Source of the DNA: Hofstenia miamia
Lineage: Eukaryota > Xenacoelomorpha > Acoela > Hofsteniidae
Assembly (NCBI GenBank): GCA_900660155.1
Contig: CABFPE010000054.1
Location: 2,113,999-2,141,615 of the forward strand
DNA length: 27,617 nt
Direction: 5' to 3'
Under the pieces are notes generated by a model that had not been told where the DNA came from, ran no database searches, and was given only the letters and a program-made list of their open reading frames with translations. Positions 19,100-27,617 of the stretch are shown one piece after another (position 1 is the first letter of the stretch; each line of letters begins with the position of its first letter). Position numbers and translations under genes: made by a program.

Positions 19100-21250
19100 G
19101 TAATTAAACAGTTTACTCTTTCCGTGGTTATGGAAAATGCAGACTATGACTCCAATCCCAAAAGTACAAAAAATTAAATCTCCTGGTGAATGTAGACCAA
19201 TTCTAATTACTGAAATTGCTGCAAGAGGTTTGGAAAGAATATAAGTAAATTAACAGAATCTATATCTAAAAAATGATAAATAACTACCAGTTTGCATATA
19301 AAAAGGTCAATCAACATGAAGTGGCTTGAGGTTTAAGCGAATTTGATAGAAACATAAGATATTGTGTGCATAATTATGGTTGACTTTGTATAAGCTTTTA
19401 ACACTGTTAAGCAAGATAATTTACTTAAATAAACTGGATCAATATGATAAAATTCGTAAATATTTACCATGGTATAATTCATTTCTAAGAGAAAGAATTC
19501 ATATTTCAAAATTACAATGAGTATTAAAGTCAAATCAAAGGGCGTTTCTGAAGGTACAGTATGTGACCCTAGATTATTTCCAGTAATTAGTAATGAAACT
19601 AATTATATTAAAAAATATGCCGATGATTTTCCAACCACAGAAATTGATAAAGAATAAGATACCCTTGAAAATAGCTACACAAAGTGTAGTATCTATTAGA
19701 TAAAGCGAAACCCTTGCAAAATAGCTACACAAAGTGTAGTATCTATTAGATAAAGCGAAACCCTTGCAAAATAGCTACACAAAGTGTAGTATCTATTAGA
19801 TAAAGCGAAACCCTTGCAAAATAGCTACACAAAGTGTAGTATCTATTAGATAAAGCGAAACCCTTGCAAAATAGCTACACAAAGTGTAGTATCTATTAGA
19901 TAAAGCGAAACCCTTGCAAAATAGCTACACAAAGTGTAGTATCTATTAGATAAAGCGAAACCCTTGCAAAATAGCTACACAAAGTGTAGTATCTATTAGA
20001 TAAAGCGAAACCCTTGCAAAATAGCTACACAAAGTGTAGTATCTATTAGATAAAGCGAAACCCTTGCAAAATAGCTACACAAAGTGTAGTATCTATTAGA
20101 TAAAGCGAAACCCTTGCAAAATAGCTACACAAAGTGTAGTATCTATTAGATAAAGCGAAACCCTTGCAAAATAGCTACACAAAGTGTAGTATCTATTAGA
20201 TAAAGCGAAACCCTTGCAAAATAGCTACACAAAGTGTAGTATCTATTAGATAAAGCGAAACCCTTGCAAAATAGCTACACAAAGTGTAGTATCTATTAGA
20301 TAAAGCGAAACCCTTGCAAAATAGCTACACAAAGTGTAGTATCTATTAGATAAAGCGAAACCCTTGCAAAATAGCTACACAAAGTGTAGTATCTATTAGA
20401 TAAAGCGAAACCCTTGCAAAATAGCTACACAAAGTGTAGTATCTATTAGATAAAGCGAAACCCTTGCAAAATAGCTACACAAAGTGTAGTATCTATTAGA
20501 TAAAGCGAAACCCTTGCAAAATAGCTACACAAAGTGTAGTATCTATTAGATAAAGCGAAACCCTTGCAAAATAGCTACACAAAGTGTAGTATCTATTAGA
20601 TAAAGCGAAACCCTTGCAAAATAGCTACACAAAGTGTAGTATCTATTAGATAAAGCGAAACCCTTGCAAAATAGCTAAAATAGATCAAAAACTTTATTGA
20701 CAAAGGAGAAGTGCAAAAATTGACAATATGTGGAGATTAAACGTATGGAAGAAACCCAACTTTTGGGTGTATATTTCAATTCATCATTAAACCTTAAATC
20801 AGAAATTCAAACAAGATTAAGAAAAGGCAGAAAGGCTCTATTAATGTGATCTTACTTGAAAAGAAAAGGTTTCAATGAAAATTACTTAAAACGTTTTTCT
20901 AACTCTCAAATCGTTCGCAAATTAACATATGAACCAACTGGTATTTCCAGAGCAAACATTGAAAAATTGAATTATATATCATCAAGAGTCACCAAAATTT
21001 CAATACGCGTGCACCAAAAATTAGAAATAGGGTAAAACGCGAATGTTTAAAAACTAAATTTGATACTAATCGCTGTTTATTAAGTTAGATGCTAACAAAT
21101 ATGCAGTTAAAAGCGAAAGACTAAAAGGTTACAATTTGCTTTTTTTGACAGAACTAATTACAAGAAATGAACCTTGCACTACATTGAAACAAACTGAAAA
21201 ACGAAATTTTAAGTCACAAATTTGGGCAGTTTCCTGTAGATTTATCATAA
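19100..21250 (+). mobile_element. Decayed LINE carrying an internal 50-bp tandem array
   Basis: Before the array: 'TPIPKVQKIKSPGECRPIL', 'AARGLERI', 'NNYQFAYKK', a damaged motif A (MVDFV-stop-AFNTV), motif B 'VSEGTVCDPRLFPVIS' and motif C 'KYADDF' (19616-19630). After it, from about 20760: 'LGVYFNSSLNLKSEIQTRLR', 'KALLM', 'KLTYEPTGISRANIEKLNYI', 'RVTKIS'. This is the usual C-terminal part of a CR1/jockey-like polymerase. Numerous stops and frameshifts show long decay. The array interrupts the region between YADD and the 'LGV.F' segment. Confidence 0.85.
19662..20677. repeat. 50-bp minisatellite, about 20 copies, 19 identical
   Basis: One 49-bp variant first unit (19662-19710, lacking a C) is followed by nineteen identical 50-bp units (19711-20660) and a 17-bp partial unit. 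Each unit contains CTACAC-AAA-GTGTAG, a perfect 6-bp hairpin, and next to it ATCTA-T-TAGAT, a second dyad. The first unit can be read as LINE sequence in frame with YADD ('DTLENSYTKCSIY'), and the sequence leaving the array continues the LINE, so the unit seems to derive from the element itself. Fifty is not a multiple of three, so the array breaks any frame. True copy number may differ because identical units collapse in assembly. Confidence 0.95.
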
Positions 21251-22066
21251 TGTTTTGTGTATACATTGATTAAGGGTGCATCAAGGATTATAACTATAAT
21301 TGACAACACATCAAATATCATAAATTTGCTTTAAATTGATATTACACTACACTGCTTGTATAAGTAAATTACATAATTCTCTGAGGTTAACAACTTAAGC
21401 TTCCTGTCTACAAAATAATGAATTATGTACAAGTAGATTAGTACTATAATTTTATTAATTCAATGTCAGAAGATGGCATGCATCATGTACATGAGCAGTC
21501 ATTTTCAAGAGATGGCAGGGAAATAAAATTGATAAAACAATTTAGTATCTGTGGCTTAAGGTAATATTTTATGTTGTAATTTCCGCTATAGCCCTATTTT
21601 AGAATTAGTTGTATATAAATATATATATATATATATATTTAGAATTGATATTGAAAAAACTCTTGTAATCAATTCTAAACTTCAAAGCAATTGTTGAATT
21701 TTAACAAATAAGATCCTACTCGAACAACAAAAATAAATAACCATCCTACGCTCAGACCTGCAGGGCCTAGGCCCGGCCAGTGCCCGGTATTTGTCCTACC
21801 ACACCCCAGACTCGCAATATCATTGTTTAGCAATAATAGTTGTCAATCTGAACAGTAGTCCCATTGCAACATCATATCGATTGCATGCTAGTAATGCATT
21901 TGTTTTGGCATCAAGCGCTTAGTTCGTATGTTCAAATATAATGCAATCGGTTAAAACATTTACAATTAAAATAAAAAAACACTTCAAAGTTTAATCAACG
22001 GTTTCGCAAATATTCACAACTAGCAAATCATTGTGATTAGCAAACACATGTTTTGTTTATCAAGAC
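21251..22066. other. Upstream region of the transporter gene
   Basis: No gene seen. A TA-rich run lies at 21612-21640. A GC-rich patch at 21755-21795 contains the perfect palindrome GGGCCTAGGCCC (21763-21774), about 290 bp before the transporter start. An in-frame TGA at 22034 closes the transporter frame upstream. Confidence 0.5.
21763..21774. promoter_or_regulatory. GC palindrome upstream of transporter, role unknown
   Basis: GGGCCTAGGCCC is a perfect 12-bp dyad in a GC-rich patch within AT-rich DNA, 293 bp upstream of the transporter ATG. It could be a regulatory site or a remnant of an element end. The regulatory assignment is only a possibility. Confidence 0.2.
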
Positions 22067-23722
22067 ATGTCTAGTTGTTCTGAATCTGTCAGCAATGCAT
22101 CCATTGAAGAACTATTACAAAAAGGAGCAACTGAAATGGACAAACGTTCAGGATCTAGTTATGTCTTTGATGAACCCAAGACAGAAGAAATAAATTACCT
22201 TGCACTTCAGAATATTGGGGTATTCTTGCATGCCTTTCTGTTAAGTATTGTTTCCATTACAGGGGGTAGCTTTAGTTACGCATTTTTCCTAATGTACTTA
22301 GATATAGATGGGAACTTGTATAACATCATAAATGCAATAGTTATACTACCGCTAAGCCTTAAAGTTTTTCTTGCTGCCATTAATGACTGCATACCGATAT
22401 TTGGTCTCCGCAGAAAACCATACATGATTATCGGGTGGATTGGAACAATGCTCTTATCAGGAGGCTTGTATCTTGCTCCTTTTCCAAAGTCACGTTATGT
22501 TAATTATGATATGAATTCCACAGTCGACTGCAGTGACCTCTACAATCAAAAGTTAAGCAGTAATATTACCTTGAGAGGAACTGATGAAGAATACACAACT
22601 TATGCAATGGTTTATCTCGCTGCTTACACTCTAATTTGCGGTACTGTAGCCATTTCAGACGCTGCGATGGATGGCTTGATGGTCCAATATGCAAGACTAG
22701 AGAAAGAGTCACAACGAGGAAAAATGCAGACATTTATGTATGCAAGTAAGCAATCCGGCGAAATTCTGCGTACATTAGTCGCAGCAGTTGGACTAAATTG
22801 GTATGAGTACGGGGGACCATGGTGCAAAGGTATTTCAATTCCTGGAATGTATTTAATGACCTTTATTGTATCAATCATAGCCATTCCAGTTGTGATTTTC
22901 TTGACTAAAGAACAGCCTGTTAAAAATCCACCGTTGTTTAGAAATTGGCTGCGAAAGCTATGGTACTGCATAACCACAAAGGCAGTTCAGAGGGTAGTAA
23001 TATTTACATTTATACATTCTGCAGCCTTGGATTTTTCATCTCCTGCTGACAGCATGATAATGAAGTATTGGGCGAAAATTGACAATCTCACATTTAACAT
23101 AGCAAACATTGTAAGCGGCTTCCTTCAACCACTAGGAACAGTTATTTTTGGCATGTATCTTCGCAATTATGATTGGCGCATAACGGTTGCATGGACCCAG
23201 ATAACAACAAGCATGTTTAATGCAGTACTACTTTTTGTTACTATTTTTAACATCTTACGTAATCAATACTTCTATGCCTCCGACGCTACTGCTACCGCAA
23301 TATTTAACGCAATCAATAGCATATGCACCCTTCTAATTGCTGTTGAAATGGCAGAATCCGAGATCGAAGGTGTATTTTATGGTCTAGTTACGAGCGCTAA
23401 TAACCTAGCCCGAACCGTTGGCAAAATATCAGGCAATATTGTTGCTATTCCTTTTAAGGTTGGAACAGACAAACGATATGTTCAAGATAACACATCCGAT
23501 AGAATCGTAGTTGCATCAAGTGAGTTTCTAACTCTTATTGTGGAAAATGTTTTGATCTTTATTGTGTTACCCTTTCTACCCAGTGGTGTTAGAGCAGCCC
23601 GAGATTGGAAAATGACATTCGGCATTTCGAAATCTGGAGGAATTACCATTGTTGTGCTTTTTATATTTCTGCTCCTTTTTTCAATTTCGTATTCTTTTAT
23701 TTCGCCATACATTGGGCTATAG
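22067..23722 (+). CDS. Folate-biopterin transporter family (FBT/BT1) membrane protein
   Basis: An intact 551-residue frame without introns. The ATG is the first after an in-frame TGA at 22034. Length and about 12 predicted membrane segments (first pair about 50-73 and 84-104, last about 525-545) fit the FBT family, an MFS branch that carries folates or pterins across membranes. Diagnostic motifs: NDCIPIFGLRRKPYMIIGW (residues 106-124, the TM2-3 loop 'D..PI.G.RR.PY...GW'); DAAMDGLMVQYA (198-209) with RGKMQTFMY (217-225), the 'D...D...V..A..E...RG..QT..Y' stretch; MKYWAKIDNL (332-341); and AESEIEGVFYGL plus NNLA (429-448). The wording of these motifs recalls oomycete and protist members most. 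The family is not typical of animals, so transfer or contamination must be considered. The N-terminal 45 residues are hydrophilic and probably cytosolic. Substrate cannot be read from sequence. An AATAAA lies at 23919-23924. Confidence 0.87.
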   Translation: MSSCSESVSNASIEELLQKGATEMDKRSGSSYVFDEPKTEEINYLALQNIGVFLHAFLLSIVSITGGSFSYAFFLMYLDIDGNLYNIINAIVILPLSLKVFLAAINDCIPIFGLRRKPYMIIGWIGTMLLSGGLYLAPFPKSRYVNYDMNSTVDCSDLYNQKLSSNITLRGTDEEYTTYAMVYLAAYTLICGTVAISDAAMDGLMVQYARLEKESQRGKMQTFMYASKQSGEILRTLVAAVGLNWYEYGGPWCKGISIPGMYLMTFIVSIIAIPVVIFLTKEQPVKNPPLFRNWLRKLWYCITTKAVQRVVIFTFIHSAALDFSSPADSMIMKYWAKIDNLTFNIANIVSGFLQPLGTVIFGMYLRNYDWRITVAWTQITTSMFNAVLLFVTIFNILRNQYFYASDATATAIFNAINSICTLLIAVEMAESEIEGVFYGLVTSANNLARTVGKISGNIVAIPFKVGTDKRYVQDNTSDRIVVASSEFLTLIVENVLIFIVLPFLPSGVRAARDWKMTFGISKSGGITIVVLFIFLLLFSISYSFISPYIGL

Positions 23723-23726
23723 ATGA

Positions 23727-23934
23727 AAATGTCCTTTTTGAAAACAATCTTCACTCAAAGTCTAAATTGAATGAAGCTTTGGAGATTAATTGACACTTTT
23801 ATCAAAATCGCAAACTTTTAAGTACTTGGATTTGAAAATTCGAATTGATTGCGAAAACAGTTTAGCTATAGTTGGCGATGTCCTTGTTGAAGACAACCTT
23901 TACTCAAAGCCTAAAATGAATAAAGCGAAATGAA
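23727..23934. repeat. Duplicated 3' tail of the transporter gene
   Basis: A segment just after the stop codon (23727-23783, ATGTCCTTTTTGAAAACAAT and onward) recurs in the same direction at 23878-23934 (ATGTCCTTGTTGAAGACAAC and onward), period about 151 bp, with scattered substitutions. The match extends back into the CTATAG that includes the stop codon. It looks like an old local tandem duplication, or the remnant of a second gene copy's end. The second unit carries the AATAAA polyadenylation-like signal. Confidence 0.65.
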
Positions 23935-24029
23935 CTTAGGTCACCATTTTGTCGTTGTCTACTGTTAATATTTTATAGAAAAAATTCTTGTTAGAGAAAG
24001 TTTAACTACAAACAATAACCATTGCCTTA

Positions 24030-24500
24030 GTTGTTCCTCAAGGCTCTATCCTAGAACCTCTTCTTTTCTTGATATTCATCAATGATTTCATTCAATCTAC
24101 TTCTACTCTTTTATCTTCTTACATGTTGTATGCAGATGATACTAGAATATTTTCATCTAACTATGTTGATCAATATTTTTCTAAAAAACCAGCCGTTTGG
24201 TCTCTTGACAAGGACCTTTCTTCCCATCTTCCCAAATCAGAGGAACTCTTTATTAGATCTTTAAACTCTTTCTGCTCCATGCCTTTTTATTGATAAATTT
24301 GTTATTTTTTCAAATCAATGGTAAAAAACCTTGGAATCATTAATTTTAACACATATGCAAAAAATTGCTATCAAAACATATTTTCTCCACACCCACATAC
24401 CAACTTCAACATCTCAAACTAAACGAATATTATTCTTCTCTTACTGCACCTCATTCAAGAAATTATAGCACAAATTGTTGTAGCCCTCTAACAGCAAAAC
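24030..24500 (+). pseudogene. LINE reverse transcriptase fragment (motifs B and C)
   Basis: The plus strand reads VVPQGSILEPLLFLIFINDF (RT motif B, with Gly to Glu in SILG) followed by SYMLYADDTRIFSSN (motif C, YADD). After a stop at about 24291, a weak 'VKNLGI' stretch in another frame matches the usual segment after the thumb. Both ends are truncated and several frames are needed. Its position about 300 bp downstream of the transporter shows no functional link. Confidence 0.75.
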
Positions 24501-25548
24501 AAAATGACGTAATCAATTATGTGATAATGAAACATACTTCTTGAAATGAATATTGTCTTTTTTCTTAAATGCGTTTTTGGGCCTCCAGCATTTAAAAATC
24601 AAATAATGATAAAACTTACAGATGAATTTAGCTGGGCGTCTATTATACAAATTGCCGGAAAAAATTTGTCTTGCAATATTCAATAATTTAAGGTATTTCC
24701 TTAGTTCGCACAACTTAACTCTTAAATTCATTAAATGCAAAATTGACTCATGAAATTCAAATGATACAGATAAGATCTTTACATTATTTTATAGTATTTA
24801 GCATTAACCAATTAGAATTGATGATGTAATTGAACATCTGGTATTTGGCATTTTCATGAAATTAAATTCAATTGCATCTACTTCATTTTTCCCTTTATAA
24901 ATTGACATATGGGATAAAATTTTTTGCAAAATTTTGACTCGTGAACAACTATTGCTACAAACAAATTTTTTTTGCTGTGCATAGTAAACCAATAGTATTT
25001 AAACAATTGATGATGAGCTAGGTATTATATTAGTTTTAAGATATATAAATTTGTAAAAAACCTTTTTCACCTTCAGTTAAGCATAGTGTATAATCTACGC
25101 TGCCCTTTCACTAGTTATTTGATGACGTCACATGGCACTGTTTAAATTTCTTGTAATGCTTCCTTCTGTTATGCTTCTCATCACTAGAATCTTAATACCA
25201 CATTGACAGTTAGGATTAATAGTTTTATTTTTCGAGCTATTCATTTGATTAATCACTCAAAAGTTATTTTTTACCTATCTCAATTTATCTCATATATATA
25301 TTGAACTTTGTATTTCTTAACCAACTCCTTCTTGGCTTCTATAACATCAATCCTTGTGAATTTTTTATTTTTCTCCTGAAATTTTTAACACTTGTTCTTC
25401 AAGCAAAGTGACATTTCAAATACCGCGAATTCACATATCTCTTTTTCTTTTATCATACTGTACTGCTTTAAGTCAATTTCAAAATAGTGTATTCTCTAAA
25501 TGTTCTCGTTTTTCCTCCTGTATTTGCTCTATCTGCTCTTTATCAACT
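24501..25548. other. AT-rich stretch without recognisable gene
   Basis: Minus-strand frames at 24513-24740 and 24804-24992 are 62-75 codons of Lys/Asn/Phe-rich low-complexity peptide with no recognised motif. Pyrimidine-rich plus-strand sequence at 25300-25500 may be LINE-derived but cannot be assigned. Confidence 0.4.
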
Positions 25549-25598
25549 ATACATATATATATATATATATAATTTATAATATATTATATATATATATT
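25549..25598. repeat. TA-rich microsatellite at LINE 5' truncation
   Basis: An imperfect (TA)n run interrupted by AATTTATAATATATT. The LINE at 25.6 kb begins right after it. Confidence 0.85.
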
Positions 25599-25609
25599 CA
25601 TTCTTGTAA

Positions 25610-27541
25610 ACAGCTATTGGTTACTACATCTTGGAGCCTTGTTATAACCGCAAGCGATTTTCCTAGTGCTTGGCAGCAATTTGTTCTATTCCTAATGAGC
25701 TGTTACGAACATAGTTTTCCACTGACTAGACACCAGTCCTTTTCAAATGATAAACCTTGGTTCAATGGCCATCTCAGGAACCTTATCAATAGGCGTCATG
25801 TGGCATTACAGAAGGGTGATTCCACCACTTTTAAGAAACTACGTAATCAAATTGCTAGAATTATATCGTCAAGGCGTCGCCTGTTTTATACTAACAAAAT
25901 TAAAAATCTGAAGAATTCTAATCCAAGAATATGGTGGAAGTCCGTAAAAAGTTTGGCTGGAATGACTCAAGAAAAGAAAAATTGTCTGTCCTTAAGCAAC
26001 TCTCTTGCTGGTTATGCACCAACTGATCTGGCATCCTTCCTAAATAATGACCTTACTAGCATAACAAATAAATTTCAGCCAATTACTGATAGCGATCGTG
26101 TTCCTTTGAGTGATACACCTATCCAGGTAGACACTTTTGAAATTTATAGAAGACTGAGCGCTGTTAAAAGTGACAAGTCTGCTGGACCAGATATTAATGG
26201 TATCTGTCTACCTAGTTGGATACTGAAAGATTATGCTTGCGAACTGACTGAGCCAATTACTTTATTAGTAAATTTATCTCTTAGTCAAGCATGTGCAACT
26301 CCTTTTGCTTCCGCTGACATAGTTTGTCTTCCGAAGAGAAATCCCATTGAGTCGGTGTTTTCTGATATACGCCCAATATCAATTACTAGTCAGATTTCCA
26401 AAATGATTGAAGACATAATATTAGAATATGAGTTGAAACCGAAAATCTTAAAAGTTCTTGACCCAAAGCAATTCGGTGCAGTACCAGGTAAATCCACTGT
26501 TCTGGCGTTGGTAGAGCTACTTCACAAATGGTTTGAAAGTTTGGATGATGGCAGTAAATTTATACGTGTTTTTCTCCTAGATTTTACCAAAGCCTTTGAT
26601 TTGGTAGATCACCGTGTGCTTAAGAGTAAACTTTTAGAGATCAATTTGTCTAGCCATTCGTTAAATTGGATATTGTCCTTTTTGACAGGAAGGAAACAAA
26701 GGATTCGTCTGCCCGATGGTACATTATCGAGTTGGAATGATGTTCTAGCTGGGGTGCCTCAAGGGACCAAACTAGGTCCTTGGCTGTTTATTCTCCTCGT
26801 AAATAGTTTGCTGATTGATTACGAGATGCGTCTGATATAGGTCGACGATACTACTTTTTGGGAAGTAATCAGCGGCAGGATGTGGCATTGATACACTAAG
26901 ACAGGTAGTAAACTGGTCAGATGAACACAATATGGCATTGCATCCAAATAAATCCAAGGAACTCACTATATCTTTCTTGAACAATTTTACCCAACCTGCT
27001 TTACTTGAATTTGATGACATCATCGTCAATCGTGCCGACCCTGTGAAACTACTAGGCGTTTTTTTACAGTCGAACTTGAAATGGTCAGAAAATACAAATC
27101 ACTTGGTGCGCAAGGCGTCTAAACGTCTACATTTTCTTAAGCTTTCAGTTCACAATGGTGTTACCCCTGATCACGTCTACACTATTTACACTTCCACCGT
27201 GCGACCCCTCTTGGAATATTGCGCTCCTTTGTGGCATAATCAGCTTACACAAAGTCAACGTGACAATATCGAACGTATACAGCGTCGAGCTTTCAAAATA
27301 ATTTTGCCCAATTTGACGTATTCTGAAGCACGTGAAAAGCTGAGTTCACCTACACTGTTTGATAGAAGAGAAATTATATGTGGCAAATTATGGAATAATA
27401 TTCAGAAGTCATCACACCCTCTTCATTACCTTGTTCCTCAGGCACGAACCCATCTTTATTCTTTGCGCACTCAACGTTCCCACGATACTTTTGTTAAAAC
27501 GAATCGCCTTGGATCCTCGTTCATTTATACTCACATATAAG
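25610..27541 (+). mobile_element. LINE (CR1/jockey-like), 5'-truncated, recently inactivated
   Basis: The element keeps the endonuclease-RT linker (DKPWFNGHLRNLINRRHVAL), the whole polymerase and the C-terminal part, and lacks the endonuclease. Motifs: SAGPDINGICLPSWILKDYA, DIRPISITSQISKMIEDIIL, QFGAVPGKSTVLALVELLHK, motif A VFLLDFTKAFDLVDHR, motif B AGVPQGTKLGPWLFILL, and motif C read as stop-VDDTTF at 26838 where Tyr is expected. After that stop, two frameshifts near 26870 and 26895 are needed before the last 202 codons (26932-27540), which include KLLGVFLQSNLKW and RPLLEYCAPLWH, resume open. With only three visible lesions it is much younger than the other LINE copies. The 3' end runs out of the window. 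Confidence 0.9.
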
Positions 27542-27617
27542 AAAGGACATTTCATGATTCATACGACATAACTTACAGAGTTTTCTGTTTTGCCCCCACT
27601 TATTTTGTTCTTGTATA

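Noticed and set aside
19662..20677. Array as a CRISPR locus
   Set aside because: Units are contiguous identical copies without variable spacers, lie inside a LINE and in eukaryotic DNA.
24513..24992. Minus-strand ORFs of 62-75 codons
   Set aside because: Low-complexity composition, no motif, no splice or promoter context.

Overview
The window looks like nuclear DNA of an AT-rich invertebrate animal. Evidence for an animal: three phase-0 exons on the left read as alpha-catulin, a metazoan vinculin/alpha-catenin relative. Most of the remainder is decayed transposable elements of animal type: several non-LTR retrotransposon (LINE) remnants, a Penelope-like element with a GIY-YIG endonuclease, Tc1/mariner-type DNA transposons and a MITE. 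(TA)n runs are frequent. I cannot name the species.

Layout. Positions 1-740 hold a decayed LINE reverse transcriptase and an unidentified coding remnant. Positions 929-2220 hold the alpha-catulin exons, one intron being only 41 nt. Positions 2221-9900 are mostly empty AT-rich DNA with an exon-like minus-strand ORF near 4.5 kb, a GC-rich hairpin at 4.75 kb and a LINE endonuclease remnant at 7.5-8.4 kb. A Tc1-like element with a 5'-truncated transposase occupies 9.93-10.70 kb. An intronless gene for a secreted glycoprotein with FG-GAP-like C-terminal motifs lies at 11.84-13.69 kb, between two direct repeats. An assembly gap follows (14137-14241), then a Penelope-like fragment with a hammerhead ribozyme core. 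Positions 15-19 kb hold a 378-bp MITE and a broken DDE transposase. At 19.1-21.3 kb an old LINE carries a tandem array of a 50-bp unit (19 identical full copies). An intact intronless 12-TM transporter of the folate-biopterin transporter (FBT/BT1) family lies at 22.07-23.72 kb. The right end holds two more LINE remnants.

The two intact single-exon genes (secreted protein, transporter) are the only apparently functional complete genes. They do not form an operon or obvious shared pathway. The most notable points are the FBT-family transporter, a family best known from protists, cyanobacteria and plants; the homogeneous 50-bp array grown inside an old LINE; and the Penelope hammerhead with a self-complementary stem III. 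The alpha-catulin exons and the transporter lie on opposite sides of the assembly gap, so their linkage depends on correct scaffolding.
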